In this document: piece by piece, positions 8,296 through 15,242 of the stretch
Layout of the letters: the number at the start of each line of letters is the position of its first letter
Position numbering within the stretch: position 1 is the first letter of the stretch
NCBI RefSeq assembly: GCF_001969385.1
Contig: NZ_CP014796.1
Location: 3,737,501 to 3,801,500 of the forward strand
Length of the DNA stretch: 64,000 nucleotides
Source: Salipiger profundus
GTDB taxonomy: Bacteria > Pseudomonadota > Alphaproteobacteria > Rhodobacterales > Rhodobacteraceae
Direction: 5' to 3'
Notes under the pieces: generated by a model
What the model was told of the DNA's origin: nothing
Database searches by the model: none
Seen by the model: the letters and a program-made list of their open reading frames with translations, nothing else
Translations under genes and position numbers: made by a program

Positions 8296-9426
8296 ATGAA
8301 GATGAAAGCCGCCGTGCTGCACGCGCAGGGGCTGCCGAAGCCCTATGCCGAAAGCACCCCCTACGTGATCGAAGAGGTGGACCTCGAAGGGCCCGGTCCC
8401 GGCGAGGTCCTGGTCGAGATCCGCTCGGCGGGCCTGTGCCATTCCGACCTGACCACGATGGCGGGTGAGCGTGCCCGGCCCCTGCCCTTTGTCGGTGGAC
8501 ACGAGGGCGCGGGCATCGTTCAGGAGGTGGGCGCCGGTGTCCAGCACCTGAAACCCGGCGACCACGTGGTGATGACCATCGGCGGAAGCTGCGGCGTGTG
8601 CCGGTTCTGTCTGAAGGGCAAGCCGCAACTCTGCGATGCGGCGACCCAGACCCGCGCCGAGGGGCGCTTGCCTAACGGTGCCATGAAGATGCGCCTGAAC
8701 GGGGAACCGGTGAAGCATTACTTCGGCATCTCGGCCTTTGCGCAATACGCGGTGCTGACACCCGACTGCCTCGTGAAGATCGACAAGGCAGTGCCCTGGG
8801 ACGTGGCCGCGATCTTCGGCTGCGCGGTGGCGACCGGGGTGGGCGCGGTGCTCAACACGGCGCAGGTCCGACCGGGCCAGCATGTGGCGGTCTTCGGGCT
8901 TGGCGGTGTCGGCCTCAGCGCGGTGATGGGCGCGAAGGCCTCGGGTGCCTCGCGCATCATCGGGATCGACCTGCTGGACTCCAAGTTCGACCTCGCCAGG
9001 GAACTCGGCTGCACCGACTGCCTGCGTGCAGACGATCCCGAGCTGGTGCAGAAGGTCATGGACCTGACCGGTGGTGGCGTAGATGTCGCGATCGAGGTGT
9101 CCGGCGCGATGCCGGCGCTGACCTCCGCGTGGTCCCTGACCGCCAAGACCGGCGAGGTGATCGTCGTCGGCCTCCCCAAGGGCGGGCAGACCTGGCCGCT
9201 CGATCCGACCGCCATGATCTTCACCGAGAAGACCATCCGCGGCTCGATCATGGGCGGCGGGATCGCGATGCGCGACATCCCTGTCTACGAGCGCATGTAT
9301 CTCGACGGCGCGCTGCAGCTGAACCGCCTGAAGAGCGCGGAGTTCGGCTTCGACCAGATCAACGAGGGCTTCGACCGGCTGGACCGGGGCGAGGTCATCC
9401 GGCAGATCCTGCTGCCGCACGGCTGA
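8296..9426 (+). CDS. Zinc-dependent alcohol dehydrogenase
   Basis: A 376-residue MDR-family alcohol dehydrogenase. Catalytic zinc ligands are visible in GLCHSD, GGHEGAG and FGCAVATG near residue 176. The structural zinc lobe is complete, with the pattern CGVCRFCLKGKPQLC. The Rossmann GLGGVG lies near residue 200. Overall it resembles class III-like and aryl-alcohol dehydrogenases rather than polyol dehydrogenases. It is the last gene of a plus-strand group with the SDR and the orphan TRAP binding protein, and it converges on the shikimate-dehydrogenase-like gene 18 bases away. The likely role is oxidation of a primary alcohol to an aldehyde with NAD. Confidence 0.88.
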   Translation: MKMKAAVLHAQGLPKPYAESTPYVIEEVDLEGPGPGEVLVEIRSAGLCHSDLTTMAGERARPLPFVGGHEGAGIVQEVGAGVQHLKPGDHVVMTIGGSCGVCRFCLKGKPQLCDAATQTRAEGRLPNGAMKMRLNGEPVKHYFGISAFAQYAVLTPDCLVKIDKAVPWDVAAIFGCAVATGVGAVLNTAQVRPGQHVAVFGLGGVGLSAVMGAKASGASRIIGIDLLDSKFDLARELGCTDCLRADDPELVQKVMDLTGGGVDVAIEVSGAMPALTSAWSLTAKTGEVIVVGLPKGGQTWPLDPTAMIFTEKTIRGSIMGGGIAMRDIPVYERMYLDGALQLNRLKSAEFGFDQINEGFDRLDRGEVIRQILLPHG

Positions 9427-9444
9427 CCCCGCCGGCCCGGGGGC

Positions 9445-10254
9445 CTACCCCTGGGCCTGCCAGGCATCCTCAAGGAAGTCGCACATCACGTCGAGGACCG
9501 CGACCACCATCGCATCGCCGTCTGCGGTGCGGCACCCGGCGGCCTCGGCGGCAGCGATCCAGGCGGTTTCCCCATGGCCCGCCACCACGTCGCCCACGAA
9601 CATTTCCGGGGTCAGCCTGGAGGTGTCGAGCGGCAACGGGTCTCCCTCTTCCATGCCCATCGGCGTGGCGTTGCTGATCACGTCGAAGCCGGTGGGGTCG
9701 TTGTCGGCCACGTAGACCTTTTCGCCCCACTTGTCCTTGAGCAGGCCCACGATCTTCTCCGACCGGCTGCCGTCGGTATCGCACACCCCGACCTCGGCGG
9801 CGCCCTGTTCGAGCATCGAGATGACGATGGCACTGCCTGCGCCACCGGCCCCCAGCACCAGAACCTTCGCGCCGTCGATGGTGGCGCCGTTGTCGATCTG
9901 CGCCTTCACGAAGGCATCGCCGTCGGTCGTGTGCCCGTGCCAGGACCCGTCCTTGTTGCGACGGATCGCGGCGACCACGCCGAGCATCCGCGAGGTCTCG
10001 GTCACCGTGGCGCAATACTGGAAACCGGTGACCTTGTGCGGCATCGTCAGGCTCAGCCCGTCGACGTTGCCCGTCGCGGCCAGCCCGTCGAGCACGGTCT
10101 TGAGCTGACCCTCGGGCACCTGCATCGGCAGCGAGATCATGTTCATCCCGCGCTTGGCCATGTGATGGCTCAGCCAGTCCGGCGAACGGGCGTAGATGAT
10201 CGGATCGCCGAGCAGCGGATAGAGCCGCGTCCGGCCGTTGAGATTGATGGTCAT
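9445..10254 (-). CDS. Shikimate/quinate dehydrogenase-like protein
   Basis: A 269-residue AroE-family dehydrogenase. The N-terminal GDPIIYARSP replaces the usual substrate-binding GxPIxHSxSP block. The catalytic Lys is present in TMPHK near residue 67, and the paired Asp in HTTDGDAF near 104. The NADP-binding GAGGAGSA lies near 130. Its start overlaps the preceding thioesterase-like gene by 4 bases (ATGA), so this copy probably belongs to a catabolic operon and is unlikely to be the housekeeping aroE. The substrate could be quinate, shikimate or a related cyclic hydroxy acid. Assignment to the fold is firm; substrate assignment is not. Confidence 0.8.
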   Translation of the reverse strand: MTINLNGRTRLYPLLGDPIIYARSPDWLSHHMAKRGMNMISLPMQVPEGQLKTVLDGLAATGNVDGLSLTMPHKVTGFQYCATVTETSRMLGVVAAIRRNKDGSWHGHTTDGDAFVKAQIDNGATIDGAKVLVLGAGGAGSAIVISMLEQGAAEVGVCDTDGSRSEKIVGLLKDKWGEKVYVADNDPTGFDVISNATPMGMEEGDPLPLDTSRLTPEMFVGDVVAGHGETAWIAAAEAAGCRTADGDAMVVAVLDVMCDFLEDAWQAQG

Positions 10255-11075
10255 GGTGTTTGCTCCCCTTCAATGACGGCCTGCAGGACGAAATCCGGCA
10301 GGGTGGTGGCGCGGCGGGCGGACATGTCGACCGCCAGCGTACAAAGCTCGAAGAGTGCCACCGGAGTTCCCCGGTGGTCGTGGATCAGGTGCGCGGTGAC
10401 ATAGGATTTTCCCTGCGCCCGGGTCAGTCGCGACGAGCCGCGCAGCAGGGTGCCCGGCGCGGTCGGGCCCAGGGCGAGGTAGCTCATCTCGACGAGCATC
10501 CTGCCGATACCGCTTTCCTGCGTGAAATCATGCGTATAGCCGATGGACATCGCGTGGTGGTGCGACGCCGCCGCGAGGCGCGCCACGCAGGGCTCGAAGG
10601 CCAGCGCGTCGCCGTCCATCTCGTCGGCCGCGACCGGGCCGAGCTCGACGATCACGTCGCGGGCCGGATCCGGACGCCAGGCGGCGGGCGGCGCAGCAAG
10701 GCCGCGCGGCAGCACCTGCGCCGCCACCGTTTCGGCCAGAGCGCCCAGCCCGGTGCCCGGCACGTCATCCAGTGCGGTTGCCGCTATGCGGCCTCCATGG
10801 GTGCGCATCACGTGGCCGGTCCTGTCCCCCGCGATCTCGCCCGAGCGAATCTCGAACGGGTCGGCCGCGTGCATTTCGCCGTGAAAGCGGATGTGGCGCT
10901 GCCGGACCGGCGCGGAGCTCCGTCCGCCGAGCGCGGCGCCCACCCCCGCGGCAATGTCGAAGGACCGGCAGTAGAACCGGGTGTTCCAGTGCCCGTTGAA
11001 GTCGCATTCCCAGGACTCGGCGCGCCCGTGCAGGGTCGCCGTGCCATGGGTCGTGCTCAGGTCACCATCCGCCAA
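10251..11075 (-). CDS. Double-hotdog thioesterase-like protein
   Basis: A 274-residue protein with two apparent hotdog modules. The N-terminal module carries WECDFNGHWNTRFY, the 4-hydroxybenzoyl-CoA-thioesterase-type D-x-x-GH-x-N signature near residue 23. A second module spans roughly residues 165-265. The likely role is hydrolysis of an acyl-CoA or discrimination of a CoA ester. A paralogue with the same WECD-NHWN-RYY signature is at 60742-61557. It overlaps the shikimate-dehydrogenase-like gene by 4 bases and the degenerate SDR gene by 14 bases, which indicates tight translational coupling. I infer the thioesterase activity from the signature only. Confidence 0.65.
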   Translation of the reverse strand: MADGDLSTTHGTATLHGRAESWECDFNGHWNTRFYCRSFDIAAGVGAALGGRSSAPVRQRHIRFHGEMHAADPFEIRSGEIAGDRTGHVMRTHGGRIAATALDDVPGTGLGALAETVAAQVLPRGLAAPPAAWRPDPARDVIVELGPVAADEMDGDALAFEPCVARLAAASHHHAMSIGYTHDFTQESGIGRMLVEMSYLALGPTAPGTLLRGSSRLTRAQGKSYVTAHLIHDHRGTPVALFELCTLAVDMSARRATTLPDFVLQAVIEGEQTP

Positions 11076-11850
11076 AGCTCAGCCCTCCGTTCACGCTGAT
11101 CGTCTGTCCCGTGACCTGACCGGACGCGGGCGAGGCAAGAAACGCCGCGACCTCTGCCACCTCCGATGCGGTCGGGGCTGCGCCCGAGGGGAACCGCCCC
11201 ACCGCCTTTTCGAACAGCTTCCGGGTGAAGTCGTCCCCAGAGAAGATGCGGTCCCATGTCGGCGTGTCCGAGGTGATCGTCATCGCCACGGCGTTGACCC
11301 GGATTCGGTCGCGCGACAGCTCCCGCGCGAGCACTTTCGTTGCCAGCAGCACCCCGGCCGCCGCCGCGCCGACGATGCTTTCCCCCGGCGTGGGATGCCG
11401 CGCCGCGTCCGAGGTCAGAAGCACCACGCTGCCCGCGCCCCGGGCCTTCAGCGCGGGCAGCGCGAGGCGGACCGGCAGGATGCGCGGCAGGAAGCGGTCG
11501 AGCAGCCCCGGCCCGATGTCCTCGGGCGCGATCTCGGAGAACGGCCGGACACCGATGCGGCTTTCCGCACCGGCGCTGACCAGCATGTCGATGCCGCCGA
11601 AGCGGGTCTGCGCCGCGTCGATGACCTCCTGCAGGGCGGCCGGATCGGTCAGGTCACCGGCGGCGAAGTCGCAGTCGGCCCCGGTCGCGCGCAGGCCGGC
11701 GAGCGCCTCGGCGCCGCGCGCAGCCGAGCGCCCGTTGAGCATGACATGGGCGCCGCCCCGGGCGAGGCGCTCGGCCGTCCGGAGCCCCACGCCCGCGGTG
11801 CTGCCCAGCACCAGCGCCACCTTGCCGTGCAGGTCGCCGCTATCGTCCAT
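11062..11850 (-). CDS. SDR-fold protein lacking the catalytic Tyr and Lys
   Basis: A 262-residue SDR-fold protein with a recognisable cofactor site (GSTAGVG near residue 15) and a C-terminal GQTISVNGG block. The active site is degenerate. Where the family has Y-x-x-x-K this protein reads VGAAAAG, so Tyr is Val and Lys is Ala, and the NNAG motif is VSAG. The active-site Ser of the LTSD segment remains. I chose the ATG with a GGGAGGA site. It is first of a three-gene minus-strand operon with the thioesterase-like and shikimate-dehydrogenase-like genes, overlapping the former by 14 bases. It may be a binding or regulatory pseudo-enzyme, or may use a different chemistry. Confidence 0.75.
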   Translation of the reverse strand: MDDSGDLHGKVALVLGSTAGVGLRTAERLARGGAHVMLNGRSAARGAEALAGLRATGADCDFAAGDLTDPAALQEVIDAAQTRFGGIDMLVSAGAESRIGVRPFSEIAPEDIGPGLLDRFLPRILPVRLALPALKARGAGSVVLLTSDAARHPTPGESIVGAAAAGVLLATKVLARELSRDRIRVNAVAMTITSDTPTWDRIFSGDDFTRKLFEKAVGRFPSGAAPTASEVAEVAAFLASPASGQVTGQTISVNGGLSFGGW

Positions 11851-11947
11851 GTGAAGTCCTCCCGTCTTTCCCGTCCGCGGAAAAGCCATGTTTCCGGCAC
11901 GCCCGATAGACCTGCGCGGCCCCTGCCCCCGGCGCTATGGGCTTTGT

Positions 11948-11964
11948 CCTATGACCGGCATCGG
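11948..11964. promoter_or_regulatory. LysR-type box variant
   Basis: CCTATG-N5-CATCGG matches the recurring dyad with one changed base in the right arm. Further CTATG half-sites lie in the same orientation at 11935 and 11972. It sits in the divergent region upstream of ABC cassette 1. Confidence 0.4.
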
Positions 11965-12002
11965 GCGTGCCCTATGGAGGCCGCGCCTTGGGCAGAGTGG
12001 CG

Positions 12003-12032
12003 TTGACTGAATGACCATTCAGCGACGATGCT
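12003..12032 (+). promoter_or_regulatory. Candidate promoter of ABC cassette 1 with TetR-type operator
   Basis: TTGACT at 12003-12008 is a good -35 hexamer, and GATGCT 18 bases later is a weak -10. Between them lies the 16-base perfect dyad CTGAATGACCATTCAG at 12007-12022. A repressor bound there would block RNA polymerase. The same arrangement occurs upstream of the minus-strand acyl-CoA operon at 32032-32060, whose last gene encodes a TetR regulator. Confidence 0.55.
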
Positions 12033-12052
12033 CCTCTCAAGGTGGAGGAGAC

Positions 12053-13060
12053 ATGACCCAGAATTCGTTTATCAAGAGCCGTTGGCAGAGGCTCGGCCTG
12101 ACCGTTCAGGAGCAGATCGTGCTGGCACTGACAGCGCTTCTGCTGGTGTTCTTTTCGGTGATCCTCGACAATTTCCTGTCGACGGGGAACATGATCAACC
12201 TGCTGCGCAGCGTGGCCGTGCTGGGGATGCTCTCGCTCGGCATGTGCCTCGTGGTCATCGGGCGCGGCGTCGACCTCGCGATGGTGGCGACGCTTGTGGT
12301 GGGGGCCTCCTGGGCGCTTAGGATCACATCCCAGACCGATATTTCCTTTGGCTGGGCCTGGCTGATGGGCCTTGGCTTCGCGCTGGCCTCGGGGCTGGCG
12401 ATCGGGGCGATCATCGCCTTTGCGGAGATTCCGGCGATCTTTACCACGCTGGCGATGGCCGCGGTGATCTTCGGTTTCGGCAACACCTACCTGTTCACCA
12501 ACGACCTGCACCTCGCGCCGGCCGACAACACCTGGCTCGAGGCACTTGGCTACGGAGCGACCTTCGGCGTTCCGAATGTCATCTACTTCTTCGGAGCGAT
12601 GGCGCTGGCGCTGCACCTGCTGCTGAAGAAGACCCGTTTCGGCCGCACCGTCTACGCCATCGGCGAGAACCCTGCGGCGGCACGGCTCGCGGGCCTGCCG
12701 GTACGCCCGGTCATCGTGGCGCAATACGTGATCAGCGCGCTCATCGCCTATCTCGCCGGGCTTGCCATCGTGGCGTCGAACTCGGGCATCAACATCCGCC
12801 TCTACAACTCGACGCTGGTCTACGAACTTCTGCTCGTCGTGGTGCTTGGCGGCATCGGCCTGTCGGGCGGCAAGGGCGGCGTGCGCAACGTGATCTTCGG
12901 GGTGCTGCTGGTCGGAACGCTGTTCACCGGCATGACCATCATGAACCTGACCTACACGCAGCAGAACCTCGTCAAGGGCCTGGTGCTTCTGGCGGCCCTG
13001 ATCGCCGACACGCTCATCAACCCGCGCGACGAGCAGACCTCGCAGCAAGGCGACATCTGA
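12053..13060 (+). CDS. ABC importer permease, RbsC/CUT2 type (cassette 1)
   Basis: A 335-residue inner-membrane permease of the branched sugar-type BPD_transp_2 family. The diagnostic GRGVDLAM segment near residue 84 corresponds to GGxDLSxG of RbsC, and a glycine-rich VLGGIGLSGGKGG lies near 280. About nine hydrophobic segments are visible. The ATG is preceded by GGTGGAGGAG. It is the first gene of a six-gene plus-strand cassette with two binding proteins, a permease-propeller fusion, a stand-alone propeller and an ATPase, so it presumably pairs with the fused permease as a heterodimer. Its C-terminal NPRDEQTSQQGDI is nearly identical to that of the cassette 2 permease at 37407. Confidence 0.9.
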   Translation: MTQNSFIKSRWQRLGLTVQEQIVLALTALLLVFFSVILDNFLSTGNMINLLRSVAVLGMLSLGMCLVVIGRGVDLAMVATLVVGASWALRITSQTDISFGWAWLMGLGFALASGLAIGAIIAFAEIPAIFTTLAMAAVIFGFGNTYLFTNDLHLAPADNTWLEALGYGATFGVPNVIYFFGAMALALHLLLKKTRFGRTVYAIGENPAAARLAGLPVRPVIVAQYVISALIAYLAGLAIVASNSGINIRLYNSTLVYELLLVVVLGGIGLSGGKGGVRNVIFGVLLVGTLFTGMTIMNLTYTQQNLVKGLVLLAALIADTLINPRDEQTSQQGDI

Positions 13061-13111
13061 TCCGCGCCGGCCTCGCGGGGGGCGGGGCACCATGTTTCAA
13101 GGGAGGACATC

Positions 13112-14116
13112 ATGAAGAAAACACTGATCGCAGCAGGTCTCGCACTCGCCGGCCTGGCCGCCTCGGCAACGGCGCAGGAGGGCGGCGTCGAGAACCCCTC
13201 GCGCAACGAGTATCGCAGCACCCTCGAGGGCAAGCGCGTGGTCTTCGTGCCGATGACGATGACCGCGGACGCCAACATCGCCTGGGCGACGGCCATCCGC
13301 AACCAGGCCGAGGATCTGGGGTATACCGTCGACATCCGCGACGCTGGCTTCAACACCGAGGTGGGCGCCCGGGCGCTGACCGCGGCCATTCCCGAGCAGC
13401 CCGACCTGATCGTGCTGCAGAACCCCGACGTGCAGTCCTATGCCCGGCTCATCAAGCAGGCCAATTCCCGCGGCATCAAGGTCGTGCAGCTCAACATGGA
13501 GTCGATGACGCCGTCGGATTACTACGTCGGGGCCGACTGGGTGGGCATCGGCTACCGCGCCGGCCAGGAGATCGCCAAGCGCTGCAAGCCGGGCGAAGGC
13601 CCGTCGAACAAGGTGCAGTTCGTCATGGGTGTGCCGACCTCGGCTCTCGACCTCTACATGATCAACGGCTTCAAGCAGGCGCTTGACGAGGTCGGCGGCA
13701 TCGAGATCGTCTCGCAGCAGGCGGCGGCCTACGACCCGACCAAGGCGCGGTCGATCACCGCATCGGTGCTTCAGCAGCACCCCGACCTCTGCGGCAGCTT
13801 CGGCGTCTGGGACAGCATGGACACCGGCACCGGTGCCGCGATCAAGGAAGCCGGCAAGGAAGATCAGGTGTTCGTGGTGACGTCCGGCGCTGGCGCGGCC
13901 ACGGCCTGCGAGAAGATCCGCGAGGGCCTGTGGGACATGGAGATCGCCTGGGATGCACGGCTTCAGGGCACCGCACTGAACGTGGTGATCTCGGACGCGC
14001 TGCAGTCCGAGACCGAGGCGGGCGCCGAGACCCGGCGCTTCTTCACGCCGAACCGGATCATCACCCGCGAGAACATGACCGAGGGCTCCTGCTGGCAGCC
14101 CGAGGACATCCTCTGA
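13112..14116 (+). CDS. ABC sugar-type substrate-binding protein, tandem copy 1
   Basis: A 334-residue periplasmic binding protein of the Peripla_BP_4 (CUT2) type. The signal peptide ends at ATA/QEGG near residue 21. The mature start GGVENPSRNEYR is shared with the next gene, as is most of the protein from about residue 110 onward (YYVGADW, KRCKPGEGPSNKV and YDPTKARS). It binds the solute delivered to cassette 1; the ligand is unknown. A GGGAGGAC site precedes the ATG. Long stretches of DNA identity with the following gene indicate a recent tandem duplication or gene conversion. Confidence 0.9.
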   Translation: MKKTLIAAGLALAGLAASATAQEGGVENPSRNEYRSTLEGKRVVFVPMTMTADANIAWATAIRNQAEDLGYTVDIRDAGFNTEVGARALTAAIPEQPDLIVLQNPDVQSYARLIKQANSRGIKVVQLNMESMTPSDYYVGADWVGIGYRAGQEIAKRCKPGEGPSNKVQFVMGVPTSALDLYMINGFKQALDEVGGIEIVSQQAAAYDPTKARSITASVLQQHPDLCGSFGVWDSMDTGTGAAIKEAGKEDQVFVVTSGAGAATACEKIREGLWDMEIAWDARLQGTALNVVISDALQSETEAGAETRRFFTPNRIITRENMTEGSCWQPEDIL

Positions 14117-14128
14117 GCCAGATGACCC

Positions 14129-14152
14129 TCCGGGCCCGGTGACGGGCCCGGA
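14129..14152. terminator. Hairpin between tandem binding-protein genes
   Basis: A perfect 10-bp stem (TCCGGGCCCG / CGGGCCCGGA) with a GTGA loop. A second 7-bp hairpin (GTCCGGC / GCCGGAC) follows at 14190-14211 and encloses the GGGAGGA stretch. There is no T-run; likely roles are mRNA stabilisation or partial attenuation. Confidence 0.5.
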
Positions 14153-14228
14153 TCGAGGACTGGCCGGCCGCAGGTGCCGGCGAGCAACCGTCCGGCGGGA
14201 GGATGCCGGACACCAGGGAGGACGATTG

Positions 14229-15227
14229 ATGAACAGACTGATGACCGCGGCATGTGCCGCGCTCCTCGCGCTGCCCGCGATGGCGCAGGAAGGCGGGGTC
14301 GAGAACCCCTCGCGCAACGAGTATCGCGGCGAACTCGAAGGCAAGAAGGTGGTCTACGTTCCGATGAACATGACCTCCGACGCGACGCTGGCCTGGGCCC
14401 GGGCGATCGAGAACCAGGCCGAGGAGCTCGGCTACAGCGTCGAGACCCGCGATCCGGCCTACAACACCGAGGTGGGCGCCCGCGCGATCTCGGCGGCGAT
14501 CTCGGAGCGGCCCGACCTGATCGTGCTGCAGAACCCCGACGTGCAATCCTACGCCCGGCTCATCAGGCAGGCGACGTCGCAGGGCATCAAGGTCGTGCAG
14601 CTGAACATGGAGTCGATGACGCCGTCCGACTACTACGTCGGCGCGGACTGGATCGGCATCGGCTACATCGCCGGGCGCGAGATCGCGAAACGCTGCAAGC
14701 CGGGCGAAGGCCCGTCGAACAAGGTGCAGTTCGTCATGGGTGTGCCGACGAGTGCGCTCGACATGTATCTCATCAACGGCTTCAAGCAGGCACTCGACGA
14801 GGTCGGCGGCATCGAGATCGTCTCGCAGCAGGCGGCGGCCTACGACCCGACCAAGGCGCGGTCGATCACCGCCTCGGTGCTGCAGCAGCACCCCGACCTC
14901 TGCGGCAGCTTCGGCGTCTGGGACAGCATGGACACCGGCACCGGCGCCGCGATCAAGGAAGCGGGCAAGTCCGACCAGGTCTTCGTGGTGACCTCCGGGG
15001 CCGGCGCCTCGACCGCCTGCGAGAAGATCCGCGAAGGCATCTGGGACATGGAAATCGCCTGGGACGCACGGCTTCAGGGCACCGCGCTCAACGTCGTGAT
15101 CTCGGACGCGTTGCAGTCGCCGATGGAGGCGGGCGCCGAGACCCGTCGGTTCTTCACGCCGAACCGCATCATCACCCGCGAAAACATGACCGAAGGTTCC
15201 TGCTGGGAACCCGAAGACATCCTCTGA
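14229..15227 (+). CDS. ABC sugar-type substrate-binding protein, tandem copy 2
   Basis: A 332-residue paralogue of the preceding gene with signal peptide MNRLMTAACAALLALPAMA. It has the same ENPSRNEYR mature start and the same CUT2 binding-protein body. The C-terminal TEGSCWEPEDIL differs by only one residue from copy 1. Substitutions cluster in the first 110 mature residues and at scattered positions, for example VGIGYRAGQE against IGIGYIAGRE. The two proteins could widen ligand range or raise periplasmic binding capacity. The start is set by a GGGAGGACG site. Only about 12 bases separate it from the fusion permease gene, so translation is probably coupled. Confidence 0.9.
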   Translation: MNRLMTAACAALLALPAMAQEGGVENPSRNEYRGELEGKKVVYVPMNMTSDATLAWARAIENQAEELGYSVETRDPAYNTEVGARAISAAISERPDLIVLQNPDVQSYARLIRQATSQGIKVVQLNMESMTPSDYYVGADWIGIGYIAGREIAKRCKPGEGPSNKVQFVMGVPTSALDMYLINGFKQALDEVGGIEIVSQQAAAYDPTKARSITASVLQQHPDLCGSFGVWDSMDTGTGAAIKEAGKSDQVFVVTSGAGASTACEKIREGIWDMEIAWDARLQGTALNVVISDALQSPMEAGAETRRFFTPNRIITRENMTEGSCWEPEDIL

Positions 15228-15242
15228 CCGATTGAAGTAGTG

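Larger units (their letters stand above)
13112..15227 (+). repeat. Tandem gene duplication of the binding-protein gene
   Basis: The two binding-protein genes are direct duplicates about 1117 bases apart. Near-identical blocks include 13580-13640 against about 14692-14752, and 13690-13760 against about 14800-14870. The N-terminal thirds are more diverged than the C-terminal halves. Confidence 0.85.

Noticed and set aside
9445..10254. Housekeeping aroE of aromatic amino acid biosynthesis
   Set aside because: It is embedded in a catabolic-looking operon with start-stop overlaps and has an altered substrate-binding block, so a peripheral role is more likely.
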